Of a stretch of 12,988 nt of DNA, positions 6,374-12,441 are shown in pieces (position 1 is the first letter of the stretch; each line of letters opens with the position of its first letter). Under the pieces are notes generated by a model. That model was given only the letters and a program-made list of their open reading frames with translations, was not told the origin of the DNA and ran no database searches. The position numbers were made by a program, and so were the translations under genes. The stretch is from VRUE01 sp035698885 (GTDB lineage: Bacteria; Actinomycetota; Thermoleophilia; Solirubrobacterales; 70-9): assembly GCA_035698885.1 (NCBI GenBank), contig DASSBJ010000023.1, positions 1-12,988 on the forward strand, read 5' to 3'.

Positions 6374-7747
6374 ATGGAAGAGACGCCGCACCGGCGCCGC
6401 GCCCACGCCCGCAGCCGCGACCTCGAGCGCTACGCCGGGCTCTTCGCCGCCCGCACCGGCGTGATGCGGTCCTCGGCGATGCGCGACCTGATGGCGGTCA
6501 CCGCGCGACCCGAGGTGATCTCGCTGGCCGGCGGCCTCCCCGACACCTCGACCTTCCCGGCCGGGACCTTCGCCGCGCAGATGACCAGGATCGCCCAGGA
6601 GTCGACGGCGGAGGCGCTGCAGTACGGGCCGACCGAGGGCTTCGCCGAGACCGTCGACTGCATCCTCGAGGTGATGGGCGCCGAGGGCATGCTGCCCGAC
6701 CCCGACGACGTGATCGTCACCACCGGCGGCCAGCAGGCGATCGACCTGGTCTGCAAGACGCTGCTCGACCCCGGCGACGTGGTGATCTGCGAGGCGCCGA
6801 CCTACCCCGGAGCGGTGCCGGTCTTCTGCAGCTACCAGGCGGAGACGATCCAGGTCGAGTGCGACGGCGAGGGGATGAAGATCGACGAGCTCGAAGCGGT
6901 GCTGGAGCGGCTCGGCGCCGAAGGGCGGCGGCCGAAATTCGTCTACTCGGTGCCGAGCTTCCAGAACCCGGCCGGGGTGACGATGTCGCTGCAGCGGCGC
7001 CGACGCCTGGTCGAGCTGGCGCGCCTGCACGAGCTGCTCGTCGTCGAGGACAACCCGTACGGGTTGCTGCGCTTCGGCGGCGAGCCGCTGCCGCCGCTCT
7101 ACCAGCTCGACGGCGGCGACTTCGTGATCTACATCGGCACGCTCTCCAAGATCCTCTCGCCCGGCATCCGCCTCGGCTGGGCCGTCGCGCCGCCGCCGGT
7201 GATGGAGAAGATCGTGCTCGGCAAGCAGGCCTCCGACCTCTGCACCTCGACCCTGACCCAGCACTTCGTCCACCAGTACTTCGGCGAAGGCCGCTGGCGC
7301 GAGTACATCGCCGACCTGGTCGAGCTCTACCGCGGCCGGCGCGACGTCATGATCGAGGCGCTGCGCCAGCACTTCCCGGCGCAGACGAGCTGGACCGAGC
7401 CGCAGGGCGGCCTGTTCATCTGGGCGACCCTGCCCGAGTACATCGACACCAGCGACCTGCTGGCCAAGGCGCTGCGCGAGGACGTCGCCTTCGTCCCCGG
7501 GCAGGCCGCCTTCGTCGACGAAAGCCGCGGGCGCAACTCGATGCGGCTCAACTTCTCCGGGGTCGGCGACGAGGAGATCCGGGAGGGAGTGCGCCGGATC
7601 GGCAAGGCGATCGCCGAGCAGGTGGAGCTCTACGGAGCCTTGACAGGCAAGGAGGTGGCGGAGCCGGCGCCCAAGGCGGGATCGAAACCCTCCGAGTCGG
7701 ATGAGGGCGCCGTATTGCCCTTCCGGAGAAAGGAGGGCACGGCGTGA
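6374..7747 (+). CDS. PLP-dependent aminotransferase, fold type I (LysN/MocR catalytic-domain type)
   Basis: This 457-residue enzyme resembles 2-aminoadipate/aromatic aminotransferases and the catalytic half of MocR regulators, but it has no N-terminal helix-turn-helix. Visible features are ISLAGGLPDTSTFP near the start, YGPTEG, the TTGGQQAIDL cofactor loop, PTYPGA, SVPSFQNPAG (cofactor-ring and carboxylate contacts), DNPYGLLRF, the Schiff-base lysine K259 in GTLSKILSPGIRLGW, and MRLNFSG near the C-terminus. It should transfer an amino group between an amino acid and a 2-oxo acid in the cytoplasm; the amino acid is not determined by sequence alone. ATG at 6374 is supported by the -10 box 6 nt upstream. 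An Ala/Pro/Lys-rich tail of about 40 residues after ELYGALTG exceeds the usual domain. The stop overlaps the following ligase gene by GTGA. Confidence 0.9.
   Translation: MEETPHRRRAHARSRDLERYAGLFAARTGVMRSSAMRDLMAVTARPEVISLAGGLPDTSTFPAGTFAAQMTRIAQESTAEALQYGPTEGFAETVDCILEVMGAEGMLPDPDDVIVTTGGQQAIDLVCKTLLDPGDVVICEAPTYPGAVPVFCSYQAETIQVECDGEGMKIDELEAVLERLGAEGRRPKFVYSVPSFQNPAGVTMSLQRRRRLVELARLHELLVVEDNPYGLLRFGGEPLPPLYQLDGGDFVIYIGTLSKILSPGIRLGWAVAPPPVMEKIVLGKQASDLCTSTLTQHFVHQYFGEGRWREYIADLVELYRGRRDVMIEALRQHFPAQTSWTEPQGGLFIWATLPEYIDTSDLLAKALREDVAFVPGQAAFVDESRGRNSMRLNFSGVGDEEIREGVRRIGKAIAEQVELYGALTGKEVAEPAPKAGSKPSESDEGAVLPFRRKEGTA
7731..7736 (+). promoter_or_regulatory. Strong Shine-Dalgarno site for the ligase gene
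   Basis: AGGAGG ends 7 nt before the GTG at 7744 and fixes that start inside the last codons of the aminotransferase. It shows that the organism uses Shine-Dalgarno initiation for internal operon genes even though many first genes appear leaderless. Confidence 0.8.
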
Positions 7748-8676
7748 GGGTCGCGGTGCTGAAGGGCGGGCGGTCGCTGGAGCGCGGCGTCTCGCTGCGC
7801 TCGGGGGCGCGGGTCGAGGACGCGCTGGAGCGGCTCGGCCACGAGCCGCTCCCGGTCGACGCGGGGGGCGATCTGGTCAAGCGGCTCGGGGCGGAGCGGC
7901 CCGACGTCGTCTTCGTCGCGATGCACGGCCAGGGCGGCGAGGACGGGACGGTGCAGGAGCTGCTCGAGATCCTCGGCCTGCCCTTCACCGGGCCAGGCGT
8001 CGCCGCCTGCGTGCGCTGCATCGACAAGGTCCTCGCCAAGCACGAGCTGCGCGGCGCCGGCGTGCCGACGCCGGACTGGTTCGCCTTCAACGAGACGGCG
8101 TTCCGCGAGCTCGGCGCGGCCGACGCGCTCGGCGAGCTCGAGCAGCGGCTCGGCTTCCCGCTCGTCGTCAAGCCGAGCCGCGGCGGGTCGGCGCTCGGGA
8201 TCAGGTTCGCCGCCAGCTGGTTCGAGGTGCCCGAGGCCCTGGTATCCGCCTTCAGCTACGACGAGCGGGTGCTGCTGGAGCGCTTCGTCGAGGGGCGCGA
8301 GCTGGCGGTCAGCGTGCTCGGCGGGGAGCCGCTGCCGATCGTCGAGGCGATCCCGGGCGACGGAGATCGCTACGACTTCGAGGCCCGCTACGAGATCGGC
8401 CGCACCGTTTTCGCCTGTCCGGCCGAGCTCGGCGAGGCCGACGCGGCGGCGGTGCGAGAGGCGGCGCTGGGCGCCTACGAGGCGCTCGGCTGCTCGGGCT
8501 TCTCGCGCGTCGACCTGATCCTCGGGCAGGACGGCCCGCAGGTGCTCGAGGTCAACGCGATCCCCGGTCTCACCGACACCAGCCTCCTCCCCCAGGCCGC
8601 CGAGGCGGCCGGGATGTCGTTCGAGCAGCTCGTGGAGAGGATTCTCGAGCTGGCGCTGGAGCCGGCTGCCGCCTAG
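7744..8676 (+). CDS. ddl: D-alanine--D-alanine ligase family protein
   Basis: This 310-residue ATP-grasp protein is close to the usual length of D-Ala-D-Ala ligase, which makes the dipeptide terminus of peptidoglycan precursors in the cytoplasm. Landmarks are GGRSLERGVSLRSG (E13 matches the catalytic Glu of the SAERE motif), HGQGGEDGTVQ (61-71), the ATP lysine K143 and flexible loop KPSRGGSALGI (143-153), the omega-loop-like YDFEARYE (210-217), D257 (RVDLIL) and the metal/ATP motif EVNAIPGLTDTSLLP (269-283) with E269 and N271. Departures from the common pattern are G instead of the second E in SAERE, A instead of the second Ser in GSS, and a CVRC pair (C89, C92) in the segment before the DK. 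The start is fixed by AGGAGG and the GTGA overlap with the aminotransferase. It converges on the nuclease gene with a 3-bp gap. A related ligase with altered specificity is possible. Confidence 0.87.
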   Translation: MRVAVLKGGRSLERGVSLRSGARVEDALERLGHEPLPVDAGGDLVKRLGAERPDVVFVAMHGQGGEDGTVQELLEILGLPFTGPGVAACVRCIDKVLAKHELRGAGVPTPDWFAFNETAFRELGAADALGELEQRLGFPLVVKPSRGGSALGIRFAASWFEVPEALVSAFSYDERVLLERFVEGRELAVSVLGGEPLPIVEAIPGDGDRYDFEARYEIGRTVFACPAELGEADAAAVREAALGAYEALGCSGFSRVDLILGQDGPQVLEVNAIPGLTDTSLLPQAAEAAGMSFEQLVERILELALEPAAA

Positions 8677-8679
8677 GCG

Positions 8680-9171
8680 TTAGGAGGTTCCCTCCGCAAA
8701 GTCGTCCGGGGTCACCTCGTCGAGGAACTCTTTGAACTTGTCGACGACCTCCTCGGTGTCCTCGACCTCGTGCTCGAACTCGATCGCCGACTCCTCGATC
8801 ACCTCCTCGGCCGCGAAGATCGGGGCCGAGACGCGGACCGCGAGGGCGAGGGCATCGGAGGGCCGCGAGTCGATCTCGACCTCGGTGCCGTTGACCGAGA
8901 CCGTGATCGAGGCGTAGAAGGTGTTGTCGCGCAGCTCGGTCACCGAGACCCGCTCGCATTTCGCGTCGAGGTTCTCCAGCACGTCGGAGAGCAGGTCGTG
9001 GGTCATCGGCCGCGGCGTCGAGGCGCCCTGCAGCTTCATCAGGATCGCCGCCGCCTCCGGGTGCCCGATCCAGATCGGAAGAAAGCGATTGCCGTCGGTG
9101 GTCTTCAGCAATACGATCGGCTGCTTGCCGACCATGTCGAAGCTGACGCCATAGATCTGCATCTGCTGCAC
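8680..9171 (-). CDS. Bifunctional nuclease family protein (BFN/DUF151)
   Basis: This 163-residue protein carries the full DUF151/bifunctional-nuclease domain: LPIWIGHPEAAAILMKLQG (about 31-49), RPMTHDLLSDVLENL (about 54-68), VTELRDNTFYASI (about 77-89) and IDSRPSDALALAVRVSAPIFAAEEV (about 99-123). The founding plant member has combined RNase and DNase activity; bacterial members are mostly uncharacterised. An acidic C-terminal extension (EFEHEVEDTEEVVDKFKEFLDEV) follows the domain. GTG at 9171 is preferred over the ATG at 9162 because GGGAG (9178-9182 on the minus strand) lies 6 nt before it. The gene follows tRNA-Ile on the same strand. Its stop is only 3 bp from the convergent ligase stop, leaving no room for an intergenic terminator. 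Confidence 0.9.
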   Translation of the reverse strand: MQQMQIYGVSFDMVGKQPIVLLKTTDGNRFLPIWIGHPEAAAILMKLQGASTPRPMTHDLLSDVLENLDAKCERVSVTELRDNTFYASITVSVNGTEVEIDSRPSDALALAVRVSAPIFAAEEVIEESAIEFEHEVEDTEEVVDKFKEFLDEVTPDDFAEGTS

Positions 9172-9202
9172 GAGGGGCTCCCGACCGTGGTTGGAACGGC
9201 CA

Positions 9203-9208
9203 AGTATA
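9203..9208 (-). promoter_or_regulatory. Possible -10 box for the bifunctional nuclease gene
   Basis: On the minus strand this reads TATACT, close to the TATAAT consensus, about 31 nt before the GTG and 13 nt after the tRNA 3' end. A normal -35 position would fall inside the tRNA gene. Transcription may therefore start here, or the tRNA and nuclease may be co-transcribed. Confidence 0.45.
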
Positions 9209-9221
9209 GGTCGGGCCGAAA

Positions 9222-9295
<74 letters not shown>

Positions 9296-9305
9296 GGGGA
9301 CGGCG

Positions 9306-9311
9306 ATGATA
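9306..9311 (-). promoter_or_regulatory. Possible -10 box for tRNA-Ile
   Basis: On the minus strand this reads TATCAT and ends 10 nt before the first tRNA base, which would give a leader of only a few nucleotides. No clear -35 box is seen. Read-through from parB, 64 bp upstream, is the alternative. Confidence 0.4.
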
Positions 9312-9359
9312 GCGGCGGCGGGCGAGGCGCTCAGGCGCGGCGGGCGGAGGCGTTGCCGC

Positions 9360-10238
9360 TCACTTCGAGCCGCGGCGGAGGCGGCGGGCGAGAGCGTGGG
9401 CCTCCCCCACGTCCTCGAAGCGGAGCTCGACGACGATCCCGTCTCCCTTGGCGCGGGCGTTGGCCTCGTAGCCGAGCGCCTCCTCCATCGCGTCGGCAAC
9501 GTCGCGGAGCGCCGCTTGGGCGTCGGGGTCGACCGGCGCACGCCTGGGTTTCGCCTTTGGCTGGCCAGCCAGCCGAACCCTCTCCTCGGTCTCGCGGACC
9601 GACCAGCCGCCACGCACCGCCTCACGGGCAAGACGGCGACGGACATCGTTGCCGGCGGCTCCCAGCAGCGCCTTGCCATGGCCCTCGCTGAGCTCGCCGG
9701 ACTCGAGCAGCTCCAGCGTCTCGTCGGGCAGCTCCAACAACCGGATCAGGTTGGAGACGGCAGGGCGGCTGCGGCCGACCCGTTTGGCCAGCTGCTCTTT
9801 GGTCAGGCCCAGCTCCTCGACCAGGGCGGAGCAGGCGCGCGCCTCCTCGACCGGGTTGAGGTCCTCGCGAACCATGTTCTCGATCAGCGCCGCCTGCAGC
9901 CGCTCGGCTTCGGCCTGGTCGCGGACGACGGCCGGCACCTTCTCCAGACCCGCCTGCTGCGCGGCGCGCCAGCGACGCTCGCCGGCAACCAGCTCGTAGC
10001 TGCCGTCGGGGAGGGGGCGGACCAGCAGCGGCTGGACGACGCCGCTGGCCTCGATCGACTCGGCCAGCGCGGCCAGCGCCTCGGGGTCGAAGCTGGTGCG
10101 GGGCTGGTCCGGGTTGGGCTTGATCAGGCCAACGGGCAGCTCGCGCAGCTCGCCGGCGTCGCCGGCCTCCGCTTCCGGCAGGATCGCCGCCAGGCCGCGG
10201 CCGATCCCGCGTTTCCTTGTGCCGCTGGTGCTAGCCAC
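9360..10238 (-). CDS. parB: Chromosome-partitioning protein ParB
   Basis: This 292-residue protein is a CTP-dependent DNA clamp that loads at parS sites and works with ParA to segregate origins. It has the short basic N-terminal ParA-stimulating peptide (RKRGIGRGLAAIL, 8-20). The ParB/Sulfiredoxin-like domain follows, with the CTP-binding motif GERRWRAA (86-93) and ENMVREDLNPVEEA (120-133). The helix-turn-helix is LTKEQLAKRVGRSRPAVSNLIRLL (145-168), and a C-terminal dimerisation region is rich in RLAGQPKAKPRR and EELRFEDV-like segments. GTG at 10238 overlaps the ParA stop by 8 nt. AAGGAG at 10249-10254 (minus strand) is a good ribosome site, 10 nt before the start. No parS palindrome (TGTTTCACGTGAAACA-like) was found in the window. 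Confidence 0.96.
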   Translation of the reverse strand: MASTSGTRKRGIGRGLAAILPEAEAGDAGELRELPVGLIKPNPDQPRTSFDPEALAALAESIEASGVVQPLLVRPLPDGSYELVAGERRWRAAQQAGLEKVPAVVRDQAEAERLQAALIENMVREDLNPVEEARACSALVEELGLTKEQLAKRVGRSRPAVSNLIRLLELPDETLELLESGELSEGHGKALLGAAGNDVRRRLAREAVRGGWSVRETEERVRLAGQPKAKPRRAPVDPDAQAALRDVADAMEEALGYEANARAKGDGIVVELRFEDVGEAHALARRLRRGSK

Positions 10239-10989
10239 GCGCCGCCAGCTCCTTCGCCAGTGCCCGGTAGGCGACGGCGCCCTGAGAGGCGGGGGCGTGC
10301 TCGGTCACCGGCAGACCATAACTCGGCGACTCGGCGACTCGGACGCTGCGGGGGATGACCGTCTCGAACACCATCTCGCCGAAGTGCTCGCGAAGCTCGG
10401 ACTCCACGTCCTGGGCCAGCCTGGTGCGCTCGTCGTGCATGGTGATCAGCAAACCCGAAACCTCAAGTTGAGGGTTGAGCTGGCGCCTGATCAGGCCCAG
10501 CGTTTCGAGGAATTGAACCAGCCCCTCCAGCGCCAGGTACTCGGCCTGGACTGGGACGATGACGCGGTCGGCGGCGGTCAGGGCGTTGACGCTGACCGGT
10601 CCCAGCGCCGGCGGGCAGTCGAGCAGCGTCACCGCAAAGCGCTCGCGCACCGGCCCCAGGCGCTCGCGCAGCCTGGTCTCCGAGCCCTCGATCCGCGGCA
10701 GCTCGACCGCGGCGCCGGCGAGGTCGCGGCTCGCCGGGACCAGCCAGAGGTTGTCGGGCCCCGCCGGCCGCGCCGCCTCCGCGACCGAGACGTCGCCGGT
10801 CAGGCAGTCGTAGGAGGAGGGGTGCATCTCCCTCCCCGCGCCGAGGGCGACGGTCGCGTTGCACTGCGGGTCGAGGTCGACCAGCAGCGTCTGCTCGCCT
10901 TGCTGGGCGGCGCAGGAAGCGAGATTGACGGCGGTGGTCGTCTTGCCGACCCCGCCCTTCTGATTCGCCACCGCGTAGACCAGGCCCAT
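10231..10989 (-). CDS. parA: Chromosome-partitioning ATPase ParA (Soj type)
   Basis: This 252-residue ParA/MinD-family ATPase moves ParB-origin complexes over the nucleoid. The deviant Walker A KGGVGKTT (11-18) includes signature lysine K11 and catalytic K16. Walker A' is DLDPQ (D38, D40), and Walker B is LLDCPPALG. There is no N-terminal DNA-binding domain, so it is the chromosomal Soj type rather than the plasmid Ia type. ATG at 10989 lies 8 nt after a TAGGGT box on the minus strand (10998-11003), so its mRNA should be leaderless or nearly so. It overlaps parB by 8 nt. It is divergent from khpB, whereas in most bacteria khpB, rsmG, parA and parB all point the same way. Confidence 0.96.
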   Translation of the reverse strand: MGLVYAVANQKGGVGKTTTAVNLASCAAQQGEQTLLVDLDPQCNATVALGAGREMHPSSYDCLTGDVSVAEAARPAGPDNLWLVPASRDLAGAAVELPRIEGSETRLRERLGPVRERFAVTLLDCPPALGPVSVNALTAADRVIVPVQAEYLALEGLVQFLETLGLIRRQLNPQLEVSGLLITMHDERTRLAQDVESELREHFGEMVFETVIPRSVRVAESPSYGLPVTEHAPASQGAVAYRALAKELAARG

Positions 10990-10997
10990 GACGGAGC

Positions 10998-11003
10998 ACC
11001 CTA
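10998..11003 (-). promoter_or_regulatory. -10 box of parAB operon, near-leaderless
   Basis: On the minus strand this reads TAGGGT, identical to the ymdB box, with 8 nt to the ATG. The 57-bp gap between parA and khpB holds this and the divergent khpB box and nothing else recognised. Confidence 0.55.
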
Positions 11004-11033
11004 GTTATCCGGGCGCGGCGGCGGGAGGTCGGA

Positions 11034-11039
11034 TAGCCT
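11034..11039 (+). promoter_or_regulatory. -10 box of khpB-rsmG operon, leaderless
   Basis: TAGCCT in the context GGATAGCCT lies 7 nt before the GTG at 11047. The context resembles the ymdB promoter (GGATAGGGT). No Shine-Dalgarno sequence lies between box and start. Confidence 0.55.
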
Positions 11040-11046
11040 GCTGCGC

Positions 11047-11529
11047 GTGCCCGAGACGACCGACTGGCCCGATACCCCGGCGGAGCGCGCCCGCGAGCTC
11101 GTGGAGGGCGTTCTCGACGAGCTCGACCTCGACGGCGACGTCCGTGTCGAGGAGGACGACGACCGGATCGCGATCACCGTCGACGGCGGCGACGACTACG
11201 GGCTGCTGATCGGCAAACGGGGCCAGACGATCGACGCCCTGCAGCTGCTCTGCTACCAGGCCGCCTTCCGCGGCATGCGCGAGCGCAAGCGCGTCGTCGT
11301 CGACGCCGCCGGCTATCGCGAGCGCCGGCGCGAGACCCTCGAGGGGCGCGCCGACCGCGCCGCCGAGCAGGCGCTGAGCGCCAACCGGGTCGTCGAGATG
11401 GACCCGATGAGCGCGCAGGAGCGCCGGGTCGTGCACGAACGGCTCAAAGACCGCGCCGGCGTCGAGACCTACAGCGAGGGCGACGAGCCGCACCGCTGCG
11501 TGGTCGTCGCGCCGCTAGTCGCGGAGTGA
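11047..11529 (+). CDS. khpB: KH-R3H RNA-binding protein KhpB (Jag/EloR)
   Basis: This 160-residue RNA-binding protein, in characterised bacteria, partners with KhpA and influences cell elongation and mRNA control. The KH domain (about 30-90) carries the GxxG loop as GKRG (56-59) in YGLLIGKRGQTIDALQ. The R3H domain (about 100-157) has the R-xxx-H motif R126-H130 in SAQERRVVHERL, then VETYSEGDEPHRCVVVAP. The N-terminal Jag_N domain found in Firmicutes is absent, as is normal in actinobacteria. The first 30 residues are acidic. GTG at 11047 is supported by a -10 box 7 nt upstream. The stop overlaps the rsmG start (GTGA). Confidence 0.94.
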   Translation: MPETTDWPDTPAERARELVEGVLDELDLDGDVRVEEDDDRIAITVDGGDDYGLLIGKRGQTIDALQLLCYQAAFRGMRERKRVVVDAAGYRERRRETLEGRADRAAEQALSANRVVEMDPMSAQERRVVHERLKDRAGVETYSEGDEPHRCVVVAPLVAE

Positions 11530-12206
11530 CCCCGGACCCAACGGCGGCGCTCGACCCGGCTGGCCGCGAGGCCCTGGGCAAGATCCTCGCGCTGCTGGCG
11601 ACCGAGCGCGCCTCGGTCAGCTCCGTCGTCGACGAGCGCGCCTGGCAGGTGCACGTCGCCGACAGCCTCACCGGGCTCGAGGTGCCGGAGCTGCGCGCGG
11701 CTCGTCGCATCGCCGACGTCGGCGCCGGCGCCGGATTCCCCGGCCTCGCCCTGGCGGTCGCCGTGCCCGAGGCCCACGTCGACCTGATCGAGTCCGTGGG
11801 CCGCAAGTGCGAGTTCATGCGCCGCGCGATCGACGCGGCCGGGATCCTCAACGCAACCGTCCTCAACACCCGCTCCGAGGACTGGGCCGCCGCTGAGGGC
11901 CGCGAGGCCTACGACGCCGTCACCGCCCGCGCCGTCGGCCGCCTCTCGACCCTAGCCGAGCTCGCATCCCCGCTCCTGAAGCCAAACGGAGCCCTCATCG
12001 CCTGGAAGGGCAAGCGAGACCCCGACGAGGAGGCCCAACTCGAAAGAGCGGCAGAGTCCCTAGCAATGACCCCCACCCAAATCCTCGACGTAGGCGACAG
12101 AGCGGGCAGCGCCCACCGCCACCTCCACGTAATCCGCAAGACGGCACCAACCCCCGCCGACCTGCCCAGGCGCCCCGGAATCGCCAAGAAGCGCCCCAAG
12201 GGCTAA
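11526..12206 (+). CDS. rsmG: 16S rRNA (guanine-527-N7) methyltransferase RsmG
   Basis: This 226-residue SAM-dependent methyltransferase modifies G527 of 16S rRNA; loss of it in other bacteria gives low-level streptomycin resistance. Motif I is DVGAGAGFPG (64-73). Before it lie VHVADSL (42-48, the family's H-xxDSL), and after it DLIESVGRKCEFMRR and VTARAVGRLSTLAELASPLLKPNG. The C-terminus is a basic tail (RRPGIAKKRPKG). GTG at 11526 overlaps the khpB stop by 4 nt, and no Shine-Dalgarno sequence is seen, so translation is probably coupled. From about 11950 to the stop, codon choice changes: CTA, GCA, CCA, CAA, AGA, GTA and GAA appear repeatedly, while the first two thirds use almost only G/C-ending codons. 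The gene converges on yidC. Confidence 0.94.
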   Translation: MTPDPTAALDPAGREALGKILALLATERASVSSVVDERAWQVHVADSLTGLEVPELRAARRIADVGAGAGFPGLALAVAVPEAHVDLIESVGRKCEFMRRAIDAAGILNATVLNTRSEDWAAAEGREAYDAVTARAVGRLSTLAELASPLLKPNGALIAWKGKRDPDEEAQLERAAESLAMTPTQILDVGDRAGSAHRHLHVIRKTAPTPADLPRRPGIAKKRPKG

Positions 12207-12441
12207 CCAGCCCAAGACCAAGCCTCTGACGGCGACGCCCACAGCCCCGCGACGCTACGGGCCCGCCCACAGCCAGCCTCCCGTCCCTGAGCCGAAGCCT
12301 CACCGGTGGCCCGAGTGAGAGGGATCGGCACCCCTCGGAACGTCTTGTACTTCTCGGGCAGCAGGCCCGCGGACCGACAGCCCACGCCCCACCCGAGCAA
12401 GTTAAGTGGAGAGGGGTGCCGATCCCTCTCCCACCCCCGAC
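12207..12441. other. Intergenic region between convergent rsmG and yidC
   Basis: These 235 bp are the largest gene-free stretch in the window. The first 110 bp are C-rich on the plus strand, with no coding potential, promoter or RNA gene recognised. The rest is occupied by inverted-repeat element 3. No U-run typical of a simple intrinsic terminator was found next to either arm. Confidence 0.7.
12317..12430. repeat. Long inverted-repeat element 3 (perfect 20-bp arms)
   Basis: Arms 12317-12336 and 12411-12430 are exact reverse complements over 20 bases (GAGAGGGATCGG...), separated by 74 nt. A nested stem (ACTTCTCGGG at 12349-12358 with CCCGAG-c-AAGT at 12392-12402, one bulge) lies inside, so either strand can form a long multi-part hairpin. 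The span is 114 bp, the same as element 2, and both contain GAGGGGTGCC in an arm. In the yidC direction the first arm begins 11 nt after the stop codon; in the rsmG direction it begins 110 nt after. It may insulate the two convergent genes or be a mobile palindrome. Confidence 0.88.

Noticed and set aside
5918..7372. Long minus-strand frame making the phosphodiesterase appear 970 residues long
   Set aside because: The extra part is antisense to the well-supported aminotransferase and the 144-residue membrane gene, has low-complexity composition, and phosphodiesterase homology begins exactly at the GTG at 5917.
11005..11010. TTATCC resembling half of a DnaA box between parA and khpB
   Set aside because: It continues as GGG instead of ACA, is single, and lies inside the parA promoter region; no cluster or AT-rich unwinding region was found.
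10990..11046. Search for a parS site near parAB
   Set aside because: No palindrome like TGTTTCACGTGAAACA was found here or elsewhere in the window; parS is probably outside.
12317..12430. Element 3 as an insertion sequence or CRISPR remnant
   Set aside because: There is no transposase frame, no spacer periodicity and only one pair of arms; the data fit a single palindromic unit.
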